From the NCBI RefSeq assembly GCF_017562075.2, contig NC_054084.1:10582140-10646139 (forward strand): a DNA stretch of 64,000 bases. Direction: 5' to 3'. The stretch is from Anopheles merus. Its lineage: Eukaryota; Arthropoda; Insecta; Diptera; Culicidae. This document shows positions 38,113 to 50,900 of the stretch, piece by piece; positions within the stretch are counted from its first letter, which is position 1; every line of letters begins with the position of its first letter. Both the position numbers and the translations under genes were made by a program. The notes beneath the pieces were generated by a model. It was not told where the DNA came from. It saw only the letters and a list, made by a program, of their open reading frames with translations, and searched no databases.

Positions 38113-40095
38113 GGGAGACGGTACGGCAAAGGGGTGCGACTATTTGTATGTAAATATGGTTGGTCGGCGCTCGAGGCGTTGAGCGCATGCTAACGGAACA
38201 ATGAGTGTGTAAACTAGTCAAAAGCATCAATTCTAAACGTGGTGGCGAAGAAGTAAGGCGAAATGTTTAAAGACGCAAGACGAGTTTGAGCGACATCTCG
38301 GCTGCAACTACTCTGCAGATGGCTGGAGCAACGCGTTTCGTGTGATGGTTGTAAGCAAATTCCTTCTGTTCGAGCGAGAGAGATAAAGTTTTAGGGCCTA
38401 AAAAGGAATCGTAACGGGTCGTAACAGAGCCCGATCCTGACTGAATGATCCCATCATCGGACGGTTGCCGTGCGGTCGTGCTATATGCAACACATACACA
38501 CACACGGTCAACCTTTGGGCGACGATGCTGAGATCATGGACACGATCGGGAGCGGGAAGATGGAGAAACAGTGCAGTGTTGAATGTTGGTGGTAGCTGTA
38601 AGGCATATATATAGGTGTATAACGATACCAATACAATACAAAAAGGGACCAGGTCTCTTTGAGGAGGTGCTCGGTGCTGCGAGCACACCACAATCCCGCA
38701 GTGCCGCTGGGAGGAGTAACTGTTAAACTATCATTTGTTAAGCTATTGGAACTCGTACAGGAACAACCAAGAGAGGACAGCGGCCAGTATAGCTGTAAGT
38801 ACCGCTGCTTTCCCCATACCGTTGGACGTGTTGCTACCCAACGACGGAGACTCATATAGCGCACCCCTTGAGACGGGGGGTCATTCTCTTTTAATCCGAT
38901 AGTCTGTAAGGGACGGTGTCGATGCAACCGCGCGCACCTTAAACTACACACGATACATTTTAGGCACGATAAGAAAGACATACTACAAACCGGTCCGAAT
39001 ATCCAATACAGTGAGTTAAACAGATAGATTACTTATCAGCATAAAGAGTAAAAACCAGTTGATTAGTAGGGTACCGAGGGGTGGGGGAAGGAGTGTATAA
39101 GGAGTGACAGGGACACGCAAATCGAGGATCGGCAACAGTGTTTGAGCGCTAACACACATCAGACATCCGAGTAATTGAAATAGCAACACTTAACACAAGA
39201 AGTAAAAAGGAGGCCTTATAATATGTAACATGTAAACATGATGTGTATGTGTATCACGTAAACAAAAAGAGAAACAGAACAAAACACGGAACCACTGTAA
39301 TGATAACGTACGTCTTCTCGCTTTCAAGGACGATTAGACAGTAACAAAAACAACAAAACAAAGCATTGAATTGGGATCGCGATCATTAGAGCAGATGTAG
39401 ATGGAAACTTCGATCAAAACGTAAAAACTAGTAAGCAACATTAAACAATTTATTAGTTGTAATTGGGAGCGAGAAAACCATGTTCGCGTAGACACTAAGA
39501 CAAGTATAACTATACGTAGTGAGAGAACGATAGAGAGAAAAAGGGAGAGAGAGAGAGGGAGGTTTGAAACGAATAAAAGATAAAATTATAAAAGAGGGTA
39601 GTCGTCGTGCTAAAAGCAAACTAGTAGCTAAACACGACAGATTTAGTAGTGAAAAGGAAAGAAAACTATAAATTACTAGCCGAACCGAATAAAAACAAAA
39701 CAAACCAACAAATGCCATCGATAGAAATGTTTAATCAAACAAAATAGAAGAAACAAAACCACAAAAAACACCTGTAAAACGACGGGATTGGTGCTCACGG
39801 TGGCGAGGAGCGTATGTAGATAAGCGCAGACGATTTAAATTGACAGTTGACCGATCGGTTTGTTGACGAAGGGCAGTGGGAGCTGTGTTTGTTGGTTCGT
39901 GTTGTGAAGGTGGAGAAAGGAAAGCTGTTGAATTTTAGGATGGGTGAAAGAAAAAAAACTTGCAGATTGATATGCATAGATAGGGAAAAAGGGCAATCGT
40001 TACAACCCTCCGTCACAAACTCCACGCACGGTGCACGGGTACGCCAGAGGGCAGAGTAGGAGTGAATATTGTAATAAATATTTAATTTATTTGAC
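38113..40095 (+). other. Probable TRPgamma 3' UTR
   Basis: About 2 kb after the TRPgamma stop with no coding signal and A-rich composition towards the end. AATAAA words occur at 39572-39577, 39688-39693 and 40073-40078. The last is followed by a T/GT-rich stretch (about 40085-40135), the usual cleavage context, so the transcript may end near 40095. The extent is inference. Confidence 0.55.
40073..40078 (+). terminator. Likely distal poly(A) signal of TRPgamma
   Basis: AATAAA followed by a GT-rich element within 60 bases. Two upstream AATAAA words (39572, 39688) could serve as alternative sites. Confidence 0.5.
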
Positions 40096-40623
40096 GATCG
40101 TTGTGCACAGATGGTGTTTTCGGGGTGCGGTGGAGAAGTTTGAGAAAATTAAACCGTGCGCGACATCGACCGTTACGAGTTGCGCGCTCACCGATCTGCG
40201 GTGCACACTGTCATTCATTCAGCGCGCAGCGAAGAGGAGCGCGTAGGAAAATTCATTACAAAAATAGCCCTTATCTCCCGCCGCTTCCCCTTCACACCAA
40301 TACACACACGGCGAGGTGTCGGGTGAGCGGTTTCATTCAGTTTTCTCTTGCCTCTTGGCTTTGTTTTTATCTTAATTTCATTACATCGCTCACAGTCGCG
40401 GTCTCTCAGTCTCCCGCTTGCGCGCGCTCGTGCGCACGTATCTTTTACAAAGGTACGCGACACGCAAAGTTCAGTAGCTGTCCGACCGTCGATTACAAAA
40501 CACACACACACACCCGGCCGGACCACCCGATCAGACCGTAGTAGGCCGTAGGGAAAGTGTAGGCAAAAGTGCATTCGTTTGGTGGTTGCTTGCTGTATGA
40601 CGCACACGGTCTGAGCCGTCTCG
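40096..40623 (+). promoter_or_regulatory. Probable promoter and 5' UTR of the ABCC10-like gene
   Basis: The spacer between the TRPgamma 3' end and the next start codon is only about 530 bp. It has no TATA box. Initiator-like TCAGT words occur around 40337 and at 40406-40411 within pyrimidine-rich DNA, suggesting dispersed initiation. An in-frame stop at 40612 precedes the chosen ATG at 40624. Confidence 0.4.
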
Positions 40624-43600
40624 ATGGTGGAACCAGTCTCGTTACCCTTGGTGAGAGGATCTTCTCCGTCGTGTGCTTCTCAAACGGCCGTGTTTCTCAC
40701 TTTAAAGGATTCATCTTTCATCCCCGCGTACAGGTGGACCATCTCGTTGTGTACGGGTTTCAGTATCTGCTGGTGTGTTTGTTCTTTCTGTCCGAGCTGT
40801 CGTACGTGAAGCAGGATGTACCGGTGCAAACATCTAGACGCACGGTGCATAGCATTTTCTCCGCATTCTTAGTGCTCGTCACGCTGGTGGGTGTGGTGGT
40901 GGCCGCCTTCCGACTTGTGGATGACTCTGTTGCCGTCTGGCGGGATGGAATAGAGGCCATCTCCTTGGTAAGCGTGTGGATTAGGGGAAAAGACCTTGTA
41001 GACCTGTACATTGTTGCATGATTGTACCATAATTCCGATCGGACTGTTGAAGCAGGCGGCAGGTATCACAGATTCGGGTCTTATCAGGGCTCGGACGGAC
41101 GACGCATGCAAGCTGATGATAACAGCTTCCACTGGTTGCCTATCTCACAGCTATCGCTTCTCCCCGCTTCAGGTGGGCATTCTCTTTCTACAGATTTACT
41201 CCATCCGACGCAATGTGGATCACATCTATCTGTTTACCTTCTGGACGCTGCGAACGCTTGCCCTCTCGATGGACGTTGCGTTCGACCGCACAGAGTGGTA
41301 CGATTTTATGCATCTCATGCTAGCGTTCGCTTGGCTCTGTGCGTGCGGGATTCGATCGTACAGCGGCGGAGGGCATGATTCCAGCACCGGTTCCAACACT
41401 CCCCGCAAGCCAAACTTCATCCGTGGGCTCTTTTTCTCCTGGATGGACAGCACGTACCGGGAAGCACATCGTGGAAGTGTGGCCTTCTACCAGGGTACGC
41501 TCTTCCAGGGAACGCTGCCGGAAGATCGGAGATGTGAGCAGCTGCTTGAGCTGTACGAGAAAGCAAATGCACGGCGTGGCTATACCGCCGTGGACGATGG
41601 CAGTGGACGGATGGAAAGTGAGCGGTGTCGCTTTACCATTGGGAAGCTATTGAGCCCTTTCCGCGGTGAGATCATACTGGCCGGATTGAATCGGTTCGTG
41701 CTGATCTCATTGTTCTTTCTCTGCCCTTACCTGCTGAGGTAAGTGTTGGTGTAGTTCTCCGGTACTTGAGGCGTGCGTACCACTCGATGCAGTTTATTTT
41801 TATCAATGAACGATTGGACCAGCTAAGAGCTCGAGAGGAGAGATATGTGTGCAGGCAATATTTATTACCCCTCTGAGCGCAGCTTTGCCCCAATGATCCG
41901 ATGCACTCGATGAGTCATATAACTAATGTGACTTTGTTTTTACACTCTCTCCACGGTGTATAGATTACTACTCGAGGAGAACCAACCCCGGATGTACCAG
42001 AAGTGGATCGTAACGGCACTGTTTGATGCATCGACGGTTATCGCTATCCTCAACACGCACTACCAGCACACCACCCAAGACATCGGTCTGCGCATTCGCT
42101 CCATCCTGATGGGAGCAATCTATCGGAGCATCCTGCAGGACGGCATCACCTCCAACGCGTCCAGCGATACACTAACCAGCGACACGGCACTGTTTGTTCC
42201 CTTCATCCAAAATCTACACATGATGTGGTCCGCACCGTTGATCATCCTCATAACGTTTGTGGCGCTATGGGTAGGCGTCCTCGGACCAATCGGAACCGTA
42301 GGCCTCGCGATAATAGTAGCCGTGATCGCAATCACCCGTAAATTGGCGAAAATGATCGCCGCACAGGAGAAACACATCACGGCTCACAGTAACGATCGCG
42401 TCCGACTCACAACCGCTTCGATCGAGCAGATGCAACAGATCAAGTCGGATTTGATGGAACAGTTTTTCGAGCAGCGTATTGGCGAGCATCGACGGGCGGA
42501 GTTGACCCATATGCGCACCTACATCTTGTACGATGCGCTAAAGTATCTGCTAAGCATTGCCACACCGATGATCGTGGCTTGCGGTACGTTTCTGTTCATG
42601 TACGTGGTGGGTAGTGGCACTTTGCTGACCGTACAGTCGATGTTTGTGGCAATCGCTCTGTTCGGTCTTACGCGCTACCCGTTGTCGGAGCTGCCGAACC
42701 TGATGGCCAACTGGGGCACGATCAATGTGAAGCTACAGGTCATCAACGAGGTGGTGTGCAGTGGCAAGCAGACCAAATCGAGTGGAAAGATGCCACAAAA
42801 TGGCACTACAACTGGTGGAGCTTGTAGAGGGAGCTTTGAGAAGATGCAGGAAGTGGTGCACACGTTCGTCGATCAGCTGGAAGACTCGATTGCGGACACG
42901 TCAAGAGCTGAATTACTGAGGATAGAGCGTGCAAAGTTTTCCACGGAAAAGAATACAATCCTACGGGGTATTAACTTAACGCTGCGGGAGGGTACCTTTA
43001 CCGGAGTTAGTGGAACGCACGGTTCTGGGAAAACCTCTCTGCTGCGTGCGATGATTGGTAGACTGCAACGGACGGGAGGCACCAGTACGATCGCGTGGAA
43101 TCGTGTCGCTTACTGTCCTCAGACACCATGGATACACAGTGGGACCATTCGGAGCAACATCCTGTTTGGGCAGGAGTATGAAAAGTCCCGCTATGAGGAG
43201 GTACTTCGTGCTTGCTGTCTGGAGGAAGATCTGAAGACATTCCCAGATTACGACGAGCGTGTTGTGAGTGAAGGAGGACACTCTCTGTCCGGTGGTCAGG
43301 CACGACGAGTCTCGCTGGCACGTGCCGTTTACCGACATGCGGATGTGTATCTGCTCGATGATCCACTACGTTCGCTCGATCCGAATGTAGCCCGCAAGGT
43401 GTTTGAGGGTGTGTTCCATCGTCAGCATGGATTGCTTGCGGGATGCACGTGTGTGTTTATATCCCATGATCCAGAACATCTGGCAATTGCTGATAAAGTG
43501 CTGGTGATGGCTGGTGGTACGATTGAAAAGGTACTAAAGCCAGCCGAAGTAAGTGTGGAGCTGCTTGGTCAACTGAACGGAGCAGAGGACGAACCAGAGC

Positions 43601-45381
43601 AGGAAGAGAAAGTCCCTAAAGCAGACCAGCAGAACAAAAAACGCGCCAGGAAAGCTCAACCAAAAGGCACTGACCACGGAGAGGGTAATGTTTCGCTCGG
43701 GCTTTACGTTACCTTCGCACGGATGCTCAAGCGGCGTTACTGTGTTGGAGCGTTATGTTTCGAGGCTACGGTTACAGCGCTTGATATCGTCATCATCACA
43801 CTGCTTGCTCAGTGGGCTGCGAGTGACAAACAGACGAGTGGAGCCCTCCTCCACACTACATGGATTTTGTGCGTCTGGGTACTTCTAATATTCCTCAAAA
43901 CAGCAATCATTCACTGGGCCGGTTTAAGCCTATCGAAACGCGTCCACTTCCAAATGCTGGCCACCATCCTCCGCCAACCGATGGAGTTTTTCGATCGTAA
44001 TGATTCCGGCGTGATCGTGAATCGCTTCTCGAACGATCTGAAAGTGGTCGATAAAACGATCATCACAAGCGTTCGTTCGGTGCTGAGCGCCTCGTTCAGT
44101 GTGCTCGGCACGCTGATGCTGTTCGTGTACAAGCTGCACAGCAAGCTGCTGCTCTTTGTGCTCGCTTTCACAGCGGCCCTCATGTTAGTGTGCGGTCTGA
44201 AGCGGTTGCTAAGCTACCATCTGCAGGTAGCGCGAACGTTGAAGCGCTTCGAGGCAAGCTCACGCTCACCGATCATTCTGCAGTACAATGAAACGATCCA
44301 GGGCATTGACACGATCAAAGCGTACGAGGCGGAGGATCGCTTGTTGCGACAGTTCCTCGAGAGGGTGGACACGCACCAGAACTACATTTACCACAACCGG
44401 TTCGCAAACAGGTGGATCGGTATACGGTTGGAGTTTATCGGAGCGATTGTGATTTACTACGTCGCTCTGCTCACCGTCAGCAATCAATCGATGGTTGGGT
44501 TTGCGTTTGTGGGCATCATTGTAAGCTATGTGTTGCGGTTGATTCCTTCGCTGAACTCACTGCTGCTAGCGTTAGGTGCGCTGGAGGAAAACATAATCTC
44601 GTTCGAGCGGGTCGCACAATATTTGGACCTGCAGCGCGAAACAAACGATGAAACGGGTGTAGATTATCCAACGAGCGGAACGGACAAGCACCCAGTCCTG
44701 GGGCCAATCATCTACCGAGACGTTTCGCTAACGCACGCTGACGGATCTACGGTTCTGCACAACGTAACGCTTACGATAGCGGCTGGAGAAAAGCTGGGCA
44801 TTGTAGGTCGTACCGGGTCAGGGAAATCCAGCTTCATTGGGACACTGTTCCGGTTCTATCCCAAACACACTACGGGATCTATTTCTATCGCACACGTTGA
44901 GCTGGGGCGCATATCACTTCAAAAGCTGCGCGGTGAGCTAACACTTGTTCCCCAAAGTACGAGCCTGTTTTCGGGCGTGGTGCAAAACTTTATCGATCCA
45001 CGGAATGGACACACGGACGAGGAGCTCATTCGTTGCTTGCGTGATTGTGGGCTGGATAACGTCCACTTGGCGACACCGCTCGAGAGTCTTTCCGTTGGCC
45101 AGTGCCAGCTGTTGTGTCTGGTGCGTGGACTGCTGAGGAAGAAACCGATCATCATACTGGACGAAGCGACCTCGGCGCTGGATGAAGCGACGGAAGATCT
45201 AATACTGAAGGTGTTGGATAAACAGTTTCAAGGTCGCACTGTGCTGATGATCGCACATCACCTGAACACCGTGCGTAACTGTCATCGCGTACTGTGGTTG
45301 CAGGAGGGACGGGTGCGTAAGATTGCGCCACTGCAGGATTATACGGTGGAGGAGCGGGCTGAGCTTGGGTTTCGAGATTAG
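40624..45381 (+). CDS. ABCC full transporter, ABCC10/MRP7-like
   Basis: An ATP-driven exporter of the ABCC family, predicted 1,414 residues, in a cell membrane. Exons: 40624-40650 (nine codons), 40734-40967, 41173-41738 and the large 41964-45381. An N-terminal membrane domain of about four or five helices (residues 10-145) precedes the standard TMD1-NBD1-TMD2-NBD2. NBD1 has Walker A with GSGKTS near residue 626, signature LSGGQ near 718, and Walker B ending LLDD near 738. The catalytic Glu is therefore Asp, as is usual in ABCC NBD1. NBD2 has GRTGSGKSS near 1224, LSVGQ near 1318, and LDEAT near 1339. A Lys/Glu-rich linker follows NBD1. It is clearly more divergent than the three genes downstream and resembles human ABCC10 and fly CG7806 in layout, from memory. 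Substrate unknown. The short first exon is a model: the downstream frame lacks any ATG until spliced, and this ATG, donor (GTGAGA) and acceptor (CGTACAG) fit in phase. Confidence 0.82.
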
Positions 45382-45708
45382 TGTATCTTTGGGTGTAGCT
45401 GAGTTGTGATATGTATTGTTTTCTCAAATATTTTGTTTTAAAATTGGAAGACGTAAAGGAGACAGTGGTATGCTGCCAAAATTGTACTTAATAGGAAGCT
45501 TTGAACCAAATCAAGTAACGAACATTTATATTTATATGTACTTATATCGTGAAATATACATTGCCTAGCATAGAATGGGCAGCGAATGTTGACCATCATA
45601 ACAAGGGGTTTAAAATATATGTAGTATTAGAGCTCTGTGCTCAATTGTATCACATTCACATCATATGTACATAGATTGAATCGATTTTCATTTTGAAGGC
45701 CAAATGGA

Positions 45709-45845
45709 TTTTGCGACCAAGAAGTTTTGCGACCAAACATATTGCGACCAAGAAGATTACGATCTACACTTTTGCGATCAATGAGAATGCGACTAAGAAG
45801 TTTTCAACACACATTTCTGCGAGCAATATTTTTACGGTCAAAAAT
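45709..45845 (+). repeat. Degenerate GCGACCAA short repeat
   Basis: About seven imperfect units of 14-28 bp, each built around TTTTGCGACCAAGAAG and decaying to TGCGACTAAGAAG and ACGGTCAAAAA. The units are head to tail. Origin unknown: a decayed minisatellite or the edge of an old mobile element. Confidence 0.8.
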
Positions 45846-47319
45846 TAGTAATGAAGGAAGTAACGTTCATTGTTAGTGAGCAACTAACCATTGACAAGCC
45901 ATCACTCAATGTCAAGTCGACATGAATCTCGAACACATTACTCAACAGTTTAATGTTACAGTGGTGTCTAACTCCGAACGTTACCGCTTCACACGTGAAG
46001 CGTTACGCAAAATTCAAATCGAGCGTTACTGTACCGCTGTAAGCAAACGCGTAAATTCCATCATTCCATGGGCATATCGTTGAACTTGTGCCGTTCACTC
46101 AAGATGAATTGGTAATTCGCGTTTCATCGCAGCAATCCATGACATAACCATCGCAAGGGAGGAGAAGAGATGTGTCAAACCCTAATAAGCGTAGCGGTAC
46201 CTTGCGCATGTGGGAGTGCAACCGAACAACGCGCACACAAAACTTCACCATTCGCGCGGATCAATGGGGGTGCGCAACGGACTTATCTTATCTTGCCGCC
46301 CGTGACCATTGGTATAGCACAGCCGATGCCGTCAATATAGTGATGGTTTTGTGCAGGAAGTATGCCGGGAACTTGTTGTCGGCATATGTCGGTTTAATGG
46401 AATTGCACAAAATTTTGCAAGTCAGTCGCCGTGGTTCCCGTTTTTCACAAGTCATTGCCATTGGGATGTGTCTAACGATGGGGGTGTCGTCGTTGATCTT
46501 GAGGTGCTATCAATTGTTTAGTGCAATTGCGGAACACGTTGCAACAATGGGGATGCTTCGGTGGGATAGGACTGCTTGGTCGTTGGTGTGTGTAATGGAT
46601 TACTTTGACTTGGAAATTACTAGAAATTTCGCTTTCACTGGAAAAAGAATGGTAATATGGGTCAAATAGGTAAAATATCACCAAATACGTTGATTGTGAT
46701 ATTTGTTGTGTCTTCCTTTGCAATTTTCTCCATCCGCATTATTTGCGAAATGTCTTCATCTCTTCCACTCGCCGTTCCTATTTGCGCACGAAATGTCCCA
46801 TAAATTTCCAAACAATCAATGCGACACAACAAACCGCTCGTTGATATGTCACCTGATCAAGTGTAAACTATGTTATTCATACCCTAACTGGGATACGGTC
46901 TAGTGTGAATCTCGGCCAAAGATCGACCACAGTACGGTGTCTCAATTAAGGTCCAACCTATCACTGACCCCCGGACGGTTAATTGAACTATGCACAACTA
47001 GTCTGTTGCTCTTCACACAACATCGGAGAAGTCTAGGTGCAAAGAATTCACCACTAGACTAGTGTCGGTGTTCAATGCCGTCCTTGCAAAGTGTACACCA
47101 AAATAATGGTTCGTTCGTTTGGTGATGCGTTTTTGGAGCGTTACTTATTTCCCCCCCACCTCGATGGATATCGTACACGGGTGGCCCTTGTGGGCCGATA
47201 TGGTTATGATTGGTGCATGACTTGCAGCACTCGTTTTGCAAGAAAAAAAAAACACCAAAGAAAGCAACAAAGGGTCCCCTAATATGTCCCTGATTAGGAG
47301 AGGTCCCACACATCAAAGA

Positions 47320-47366
47320 TCTTATCGGGCGCATTTGTCGTAAATCGCATGCCTGCTTATCGGGCG
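47320..47366 (+). promoter_or_regulatory. Paired GATA-containing words upstream of MRP1-like gene A
   Basis: CTTATCGGGCG occurs at 47321-47331 and 47356-47366. The first copy is part of the 14-base word TCTTATCGGGCGCA, which recurs upstream of the next transporter at 54248-54261. CTTATC is the complement of the GATAAG GATA-factor site. Function is inferred from position and repetition only. Confidence 0.5.
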
Positions 47367-47682
47367 GATCGACTCATCCAATGCTCAGCAGTTTTTACCG
47401 TTGGTTGGTAGTATTGGTGTGGAATGCATACACGGAATGTGTGAAGGAGAATGAGCTATTTTTGACAAATAACCTGGTAAATTATTCAAAGATTGAAGTA
47501 GAGCTATTGTATGTCTGTTCAATCATCGTTTGAAAGTCCTGTTTTTGAAGTACACCACAAACAAAACAACACATGGTTCGAATATTCTATAACCGCACGC
47601 ACACTGGCACAAATGCATTCCCCACACTACACTAACCTCATCGATACCTTATCGTGCGGTCCGATACACGAGCGGTGTCAAT

Positions 47683-47722
47683 TATATTTTAACCCCCGTT
47701 CCTCGATCAGGTTGAATCAGTT
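47683..47722 (+). promoter_or_regulatory. Candidate core promoter of MRP1-like gene A
   Basis: A TATA-like TATATTTT (47683-47690) is followed by an initiator TCAGTT (47717-47722), with the A of the initiator 36 bases from the TATA start. The two downstream paralogues show the same order with a spacing of 35, which raises confidence a little. Confidence 0.4.
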
Positions 47723-47935
47723 GACTAGAACGCTTGAAAGCGCGAGGAACTAAATTCGGAGAGCTAAACGGGAGCCGAGACATTGTGAAAGTAGAAGATA
47801 GTTTTAAGAAAAGAAGTTATCGTGTGTATTATAAGTGTACGGGTTTGGAAGCAACAGTGAATAGAGTATTTTGGGGAAGTGCATCAAACTTAGTGTAAAG
47901 TGAATGATCAAACTGCAAGCCCCAGTAACGGTCCG

Positions 47936-50900
47936 ATGACGTTCGAAGAGTTTTGTGGTGGTCCCTTTTGGGTAAGTGGTCATTCTCTACAATTATTGCA
48001 GAAGTTACTAGTTCGACGAATGAAACATCAGTGACTCTTTTTATGTGAAAAATTTGGATATTTCGATAAATTTCTGAAATTCGGTACACCCATAAAACAT
48101 ACCTGTACCATTTGGTGTGACATAGCTTCTTTTTTTTTTTGGTCAGTGATAAGATTTTACCATTAATGGGAAGTTCGCAAAATATCGCCCACCCCGTTCT
48201 GTGCTGTGAATCATTCCACATGCTTTGCGGCCCGTTATCGATAATGCGTGTCTACCGAGTAGGATTAGTGGACGATGAGTCTTAAAAAATCGATGCTTAC
48301 TACGCTGACGTAGCTAGCGAGGCACTCTGGTAATTGCATGGGCAACCCTCGTGTTTTTATTTTTCGACAGATATTGTTCCTAGTTGGCCATGAAATGGCT
48401 CAAAGACCTCGTGGCAGGGTGGAAGTGGTTGTGTTTTGGGACATTTTTCACACCGATTTTAATTGACGTCCAATAAACAGTACGATTAGATAAGCCTTTG
48501 GAGTCAATTTCAAATTGAAGAGTTTAGATGACATTATGATATAATAAAACATTTTTTTCTTTTTTTTTTACACTTAATTACAGGACGATGACCTCACGTG
48601 GCGAGAGGAGGATCCGGATCTGACCTTCTGCTTCCAGCGCGTCATCCTACAATGGACACCGTGTTTCTTTCTGTTCGTGTTTTCCATGTACGAGGTACTT
48701 CGGATCGTGACCAGCCGGTATCGAGACATACCGTGGAACTGGTTCAACATCACGAAGATGATCTTCACCTTCGCGCTGATGGTGATGTCATGGGTTGACC
48801 TCGGCGTGGTCGTCCAAAACCTGGACGAGCCGGAGGTGTTCGATGTACAGATACTGGTGGCAATCTTCAACGCACTTGCTTATGTAAGTAGTGTGGCAGG
48901 GTTTAGCGAATCAATAATTGGATAGAATCATTGTTATCAATGTTGCCTCCCCTTCCTTTTCAGATTATGGCAATGGCACTGTATTTCTTCTACCGCAAGT
49001 ACGGCATTCGTAGCACGGGCACCATGTTTATCTTCTGGTTCCTGAAGGCCTTCTTCGGCATCATCCAGATGCGCACGGAAGCGATGCTGCACGATGTGCG
49101 CGGCTCCGGCACGGGCGACTTTGCCGAATTCCAGTTCGTCAGCTACACGATCCAGTACACGTTCGTGTGTTGCGTGTTGCTACTGGAGCTGTTCCCCGAC
49201 AAGGAACCGCGGTACAGTGAGTGGGCTAAGCTGAAGAACCCAAACCCCGAGCTACGGTCCAGCTTCTTCTCGCGGCTGTTCTACCTGTACTTCGATTCGT
49301 ACGCGTGGCGTGGATTCCGCAAACCCCTCACCGACGATGACATGTACGATCTCAACCCGGAAGATACGTCGCGCGCGTTAGTGCCACCGTTCGATAAGTA
49401 CTGGTACGAGAGTGTGGAGAAGGGACGTCGCAAGCAGATCGCAGCGGATAAGAAGGCCGGAAAAACGAACCTGGTGTACAAACCGAACGCGGCAACGAAT
49501 GGTTCGGTACTGCCAGCGATGGTGAAAGCGTACGGTGGTCCGTTCTGGTTTGCCGGTATGCTGCAGTTTGCCATCTCGGGGCTGCAGTTCGCATCGCCCT
49601 ACTTGATGCAGGAGATTATGGCCGTGATTGCGCTGGATGGCCCGTTCTGGAAGGGCATGATTATTACGCTTGGCCTGTTCCTAACCTCGCTGCTGATAGC
49701 GCTGTTCAACGGGCAGTACTTCCACCGTACCTTCCTCGTTGGGTTCCGCATTCGGACGGGGCTGATCAGTGCGATCTATCGCAAGGCGCTACGAATTTCA
49801 AGCTTCGCCAAGAAGGACACAACGGTTGGTGAGATCGTTAACTTGATGGCGGTCGATGCACAGCGTTTCTTTGAGTTGACATCGTATCTGCACGTGTTGT
49901 GGTCGGCTCCTTTAATTATTGCACTGTGCATTTATCTGCTGTACGAGCTGCTCGGTCCGGCCGTGTTTGCCGGGTTGGGTGTGATGGTGATTATGATCCC
50001 AATTACCGGTTTCATCGCAACGCGTATGCGTGATCTGCAAGTGGAGCAGATGAAGATCAAGGACGAGCGAGTGAAAAAGATGAACGAAATCCTGGGTGGC
50101 ATTAAGGTGCTGAAGCTTTATGCCTGGGAGCCAAGCTTCCAGGATACGGTAGTGACGGTGCGTAACGAGGAGCTGGATGTGTTGAAGAGTGCCGCCTACT
50201 ATGGAGCGGGTACTTACTTCGTGTGGACGATGGCACCGTTCCTGGTGACACTGGCCTCCTTTGCCGTGTTCGTAATGATCGACGAGGAGAACGTGCTTGA
50301 TCCTCAGACGGCATTTGTGGCGCTGGCACTGTTCAACATTCTACGATTCCCATTGGCGATGTTCCCGATGATGATTACGTTCGCCATGCAGGCGTGGGTA
50401 TCGATCAAGCGTATCGACAAGTTCATGAACAGCGAGGAGCTCGATCCCAACAACGTTACGCACAACAAGAGTGAAAATGCGCTCGAGGTAAAGGATGGAA
50501 CGTTCTCGTGGGGCGATGATGCACCGACACTGAAGAACATTAATCTGGCGCTGCGTAGAGGAAAGCTGTCGGCTGTGGTTGGTGGTGTCGGTACGGGCAA
50601 GAGCTCACTGATATCGGCACTGTTGGGTGAGATGGAGAAGATGAAGGGATCGGTCAATACGGACGGGTCGATCGCGTACGTTCCTCAGCAAGCGTGGATC
50701 CAGAATGCGACACTTCGGGATAACATCCTGTTCGGCCGACCGTTCGATCAGGCCAAGTACGATAAAGTGATTGAGTGTTGTGCATTGCGTCCGGATCTGG
50801 AGATGCTGCCCGGTGGTGATACGACGGAAATCGGTGAGAAGGGTATTAATCTTTCTGGAGGACAGAAGCAGCGGGTAGCGTTGGCACGAGCAGTGTATGC

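Larger units (their letters stand above)
45382..47682. other. Spacer between ABCC10-like and first MRP1-like gene
   Basis: About 2.3 kb without a supported gene; the first part will be the 3' UTR of the upstream transporter. It contains a degenerate GCGACCAA-type repeat (45709-45845), an E-box-centred palindrome (about 45985-46001), and GATA-type words near the right end. A frame of about 165 codons (46172-46669, no ATG at its start) has a composition unlike the neighbouring genes and is not called. Confidence 0.6.

Noticed and set aside
46172..46669. 165-codon open frame in the spacer before gene A
   Set aside because: It has no ATG at its start and no recognisable motif. Could be a fragment of an old element, but I cannot support that.
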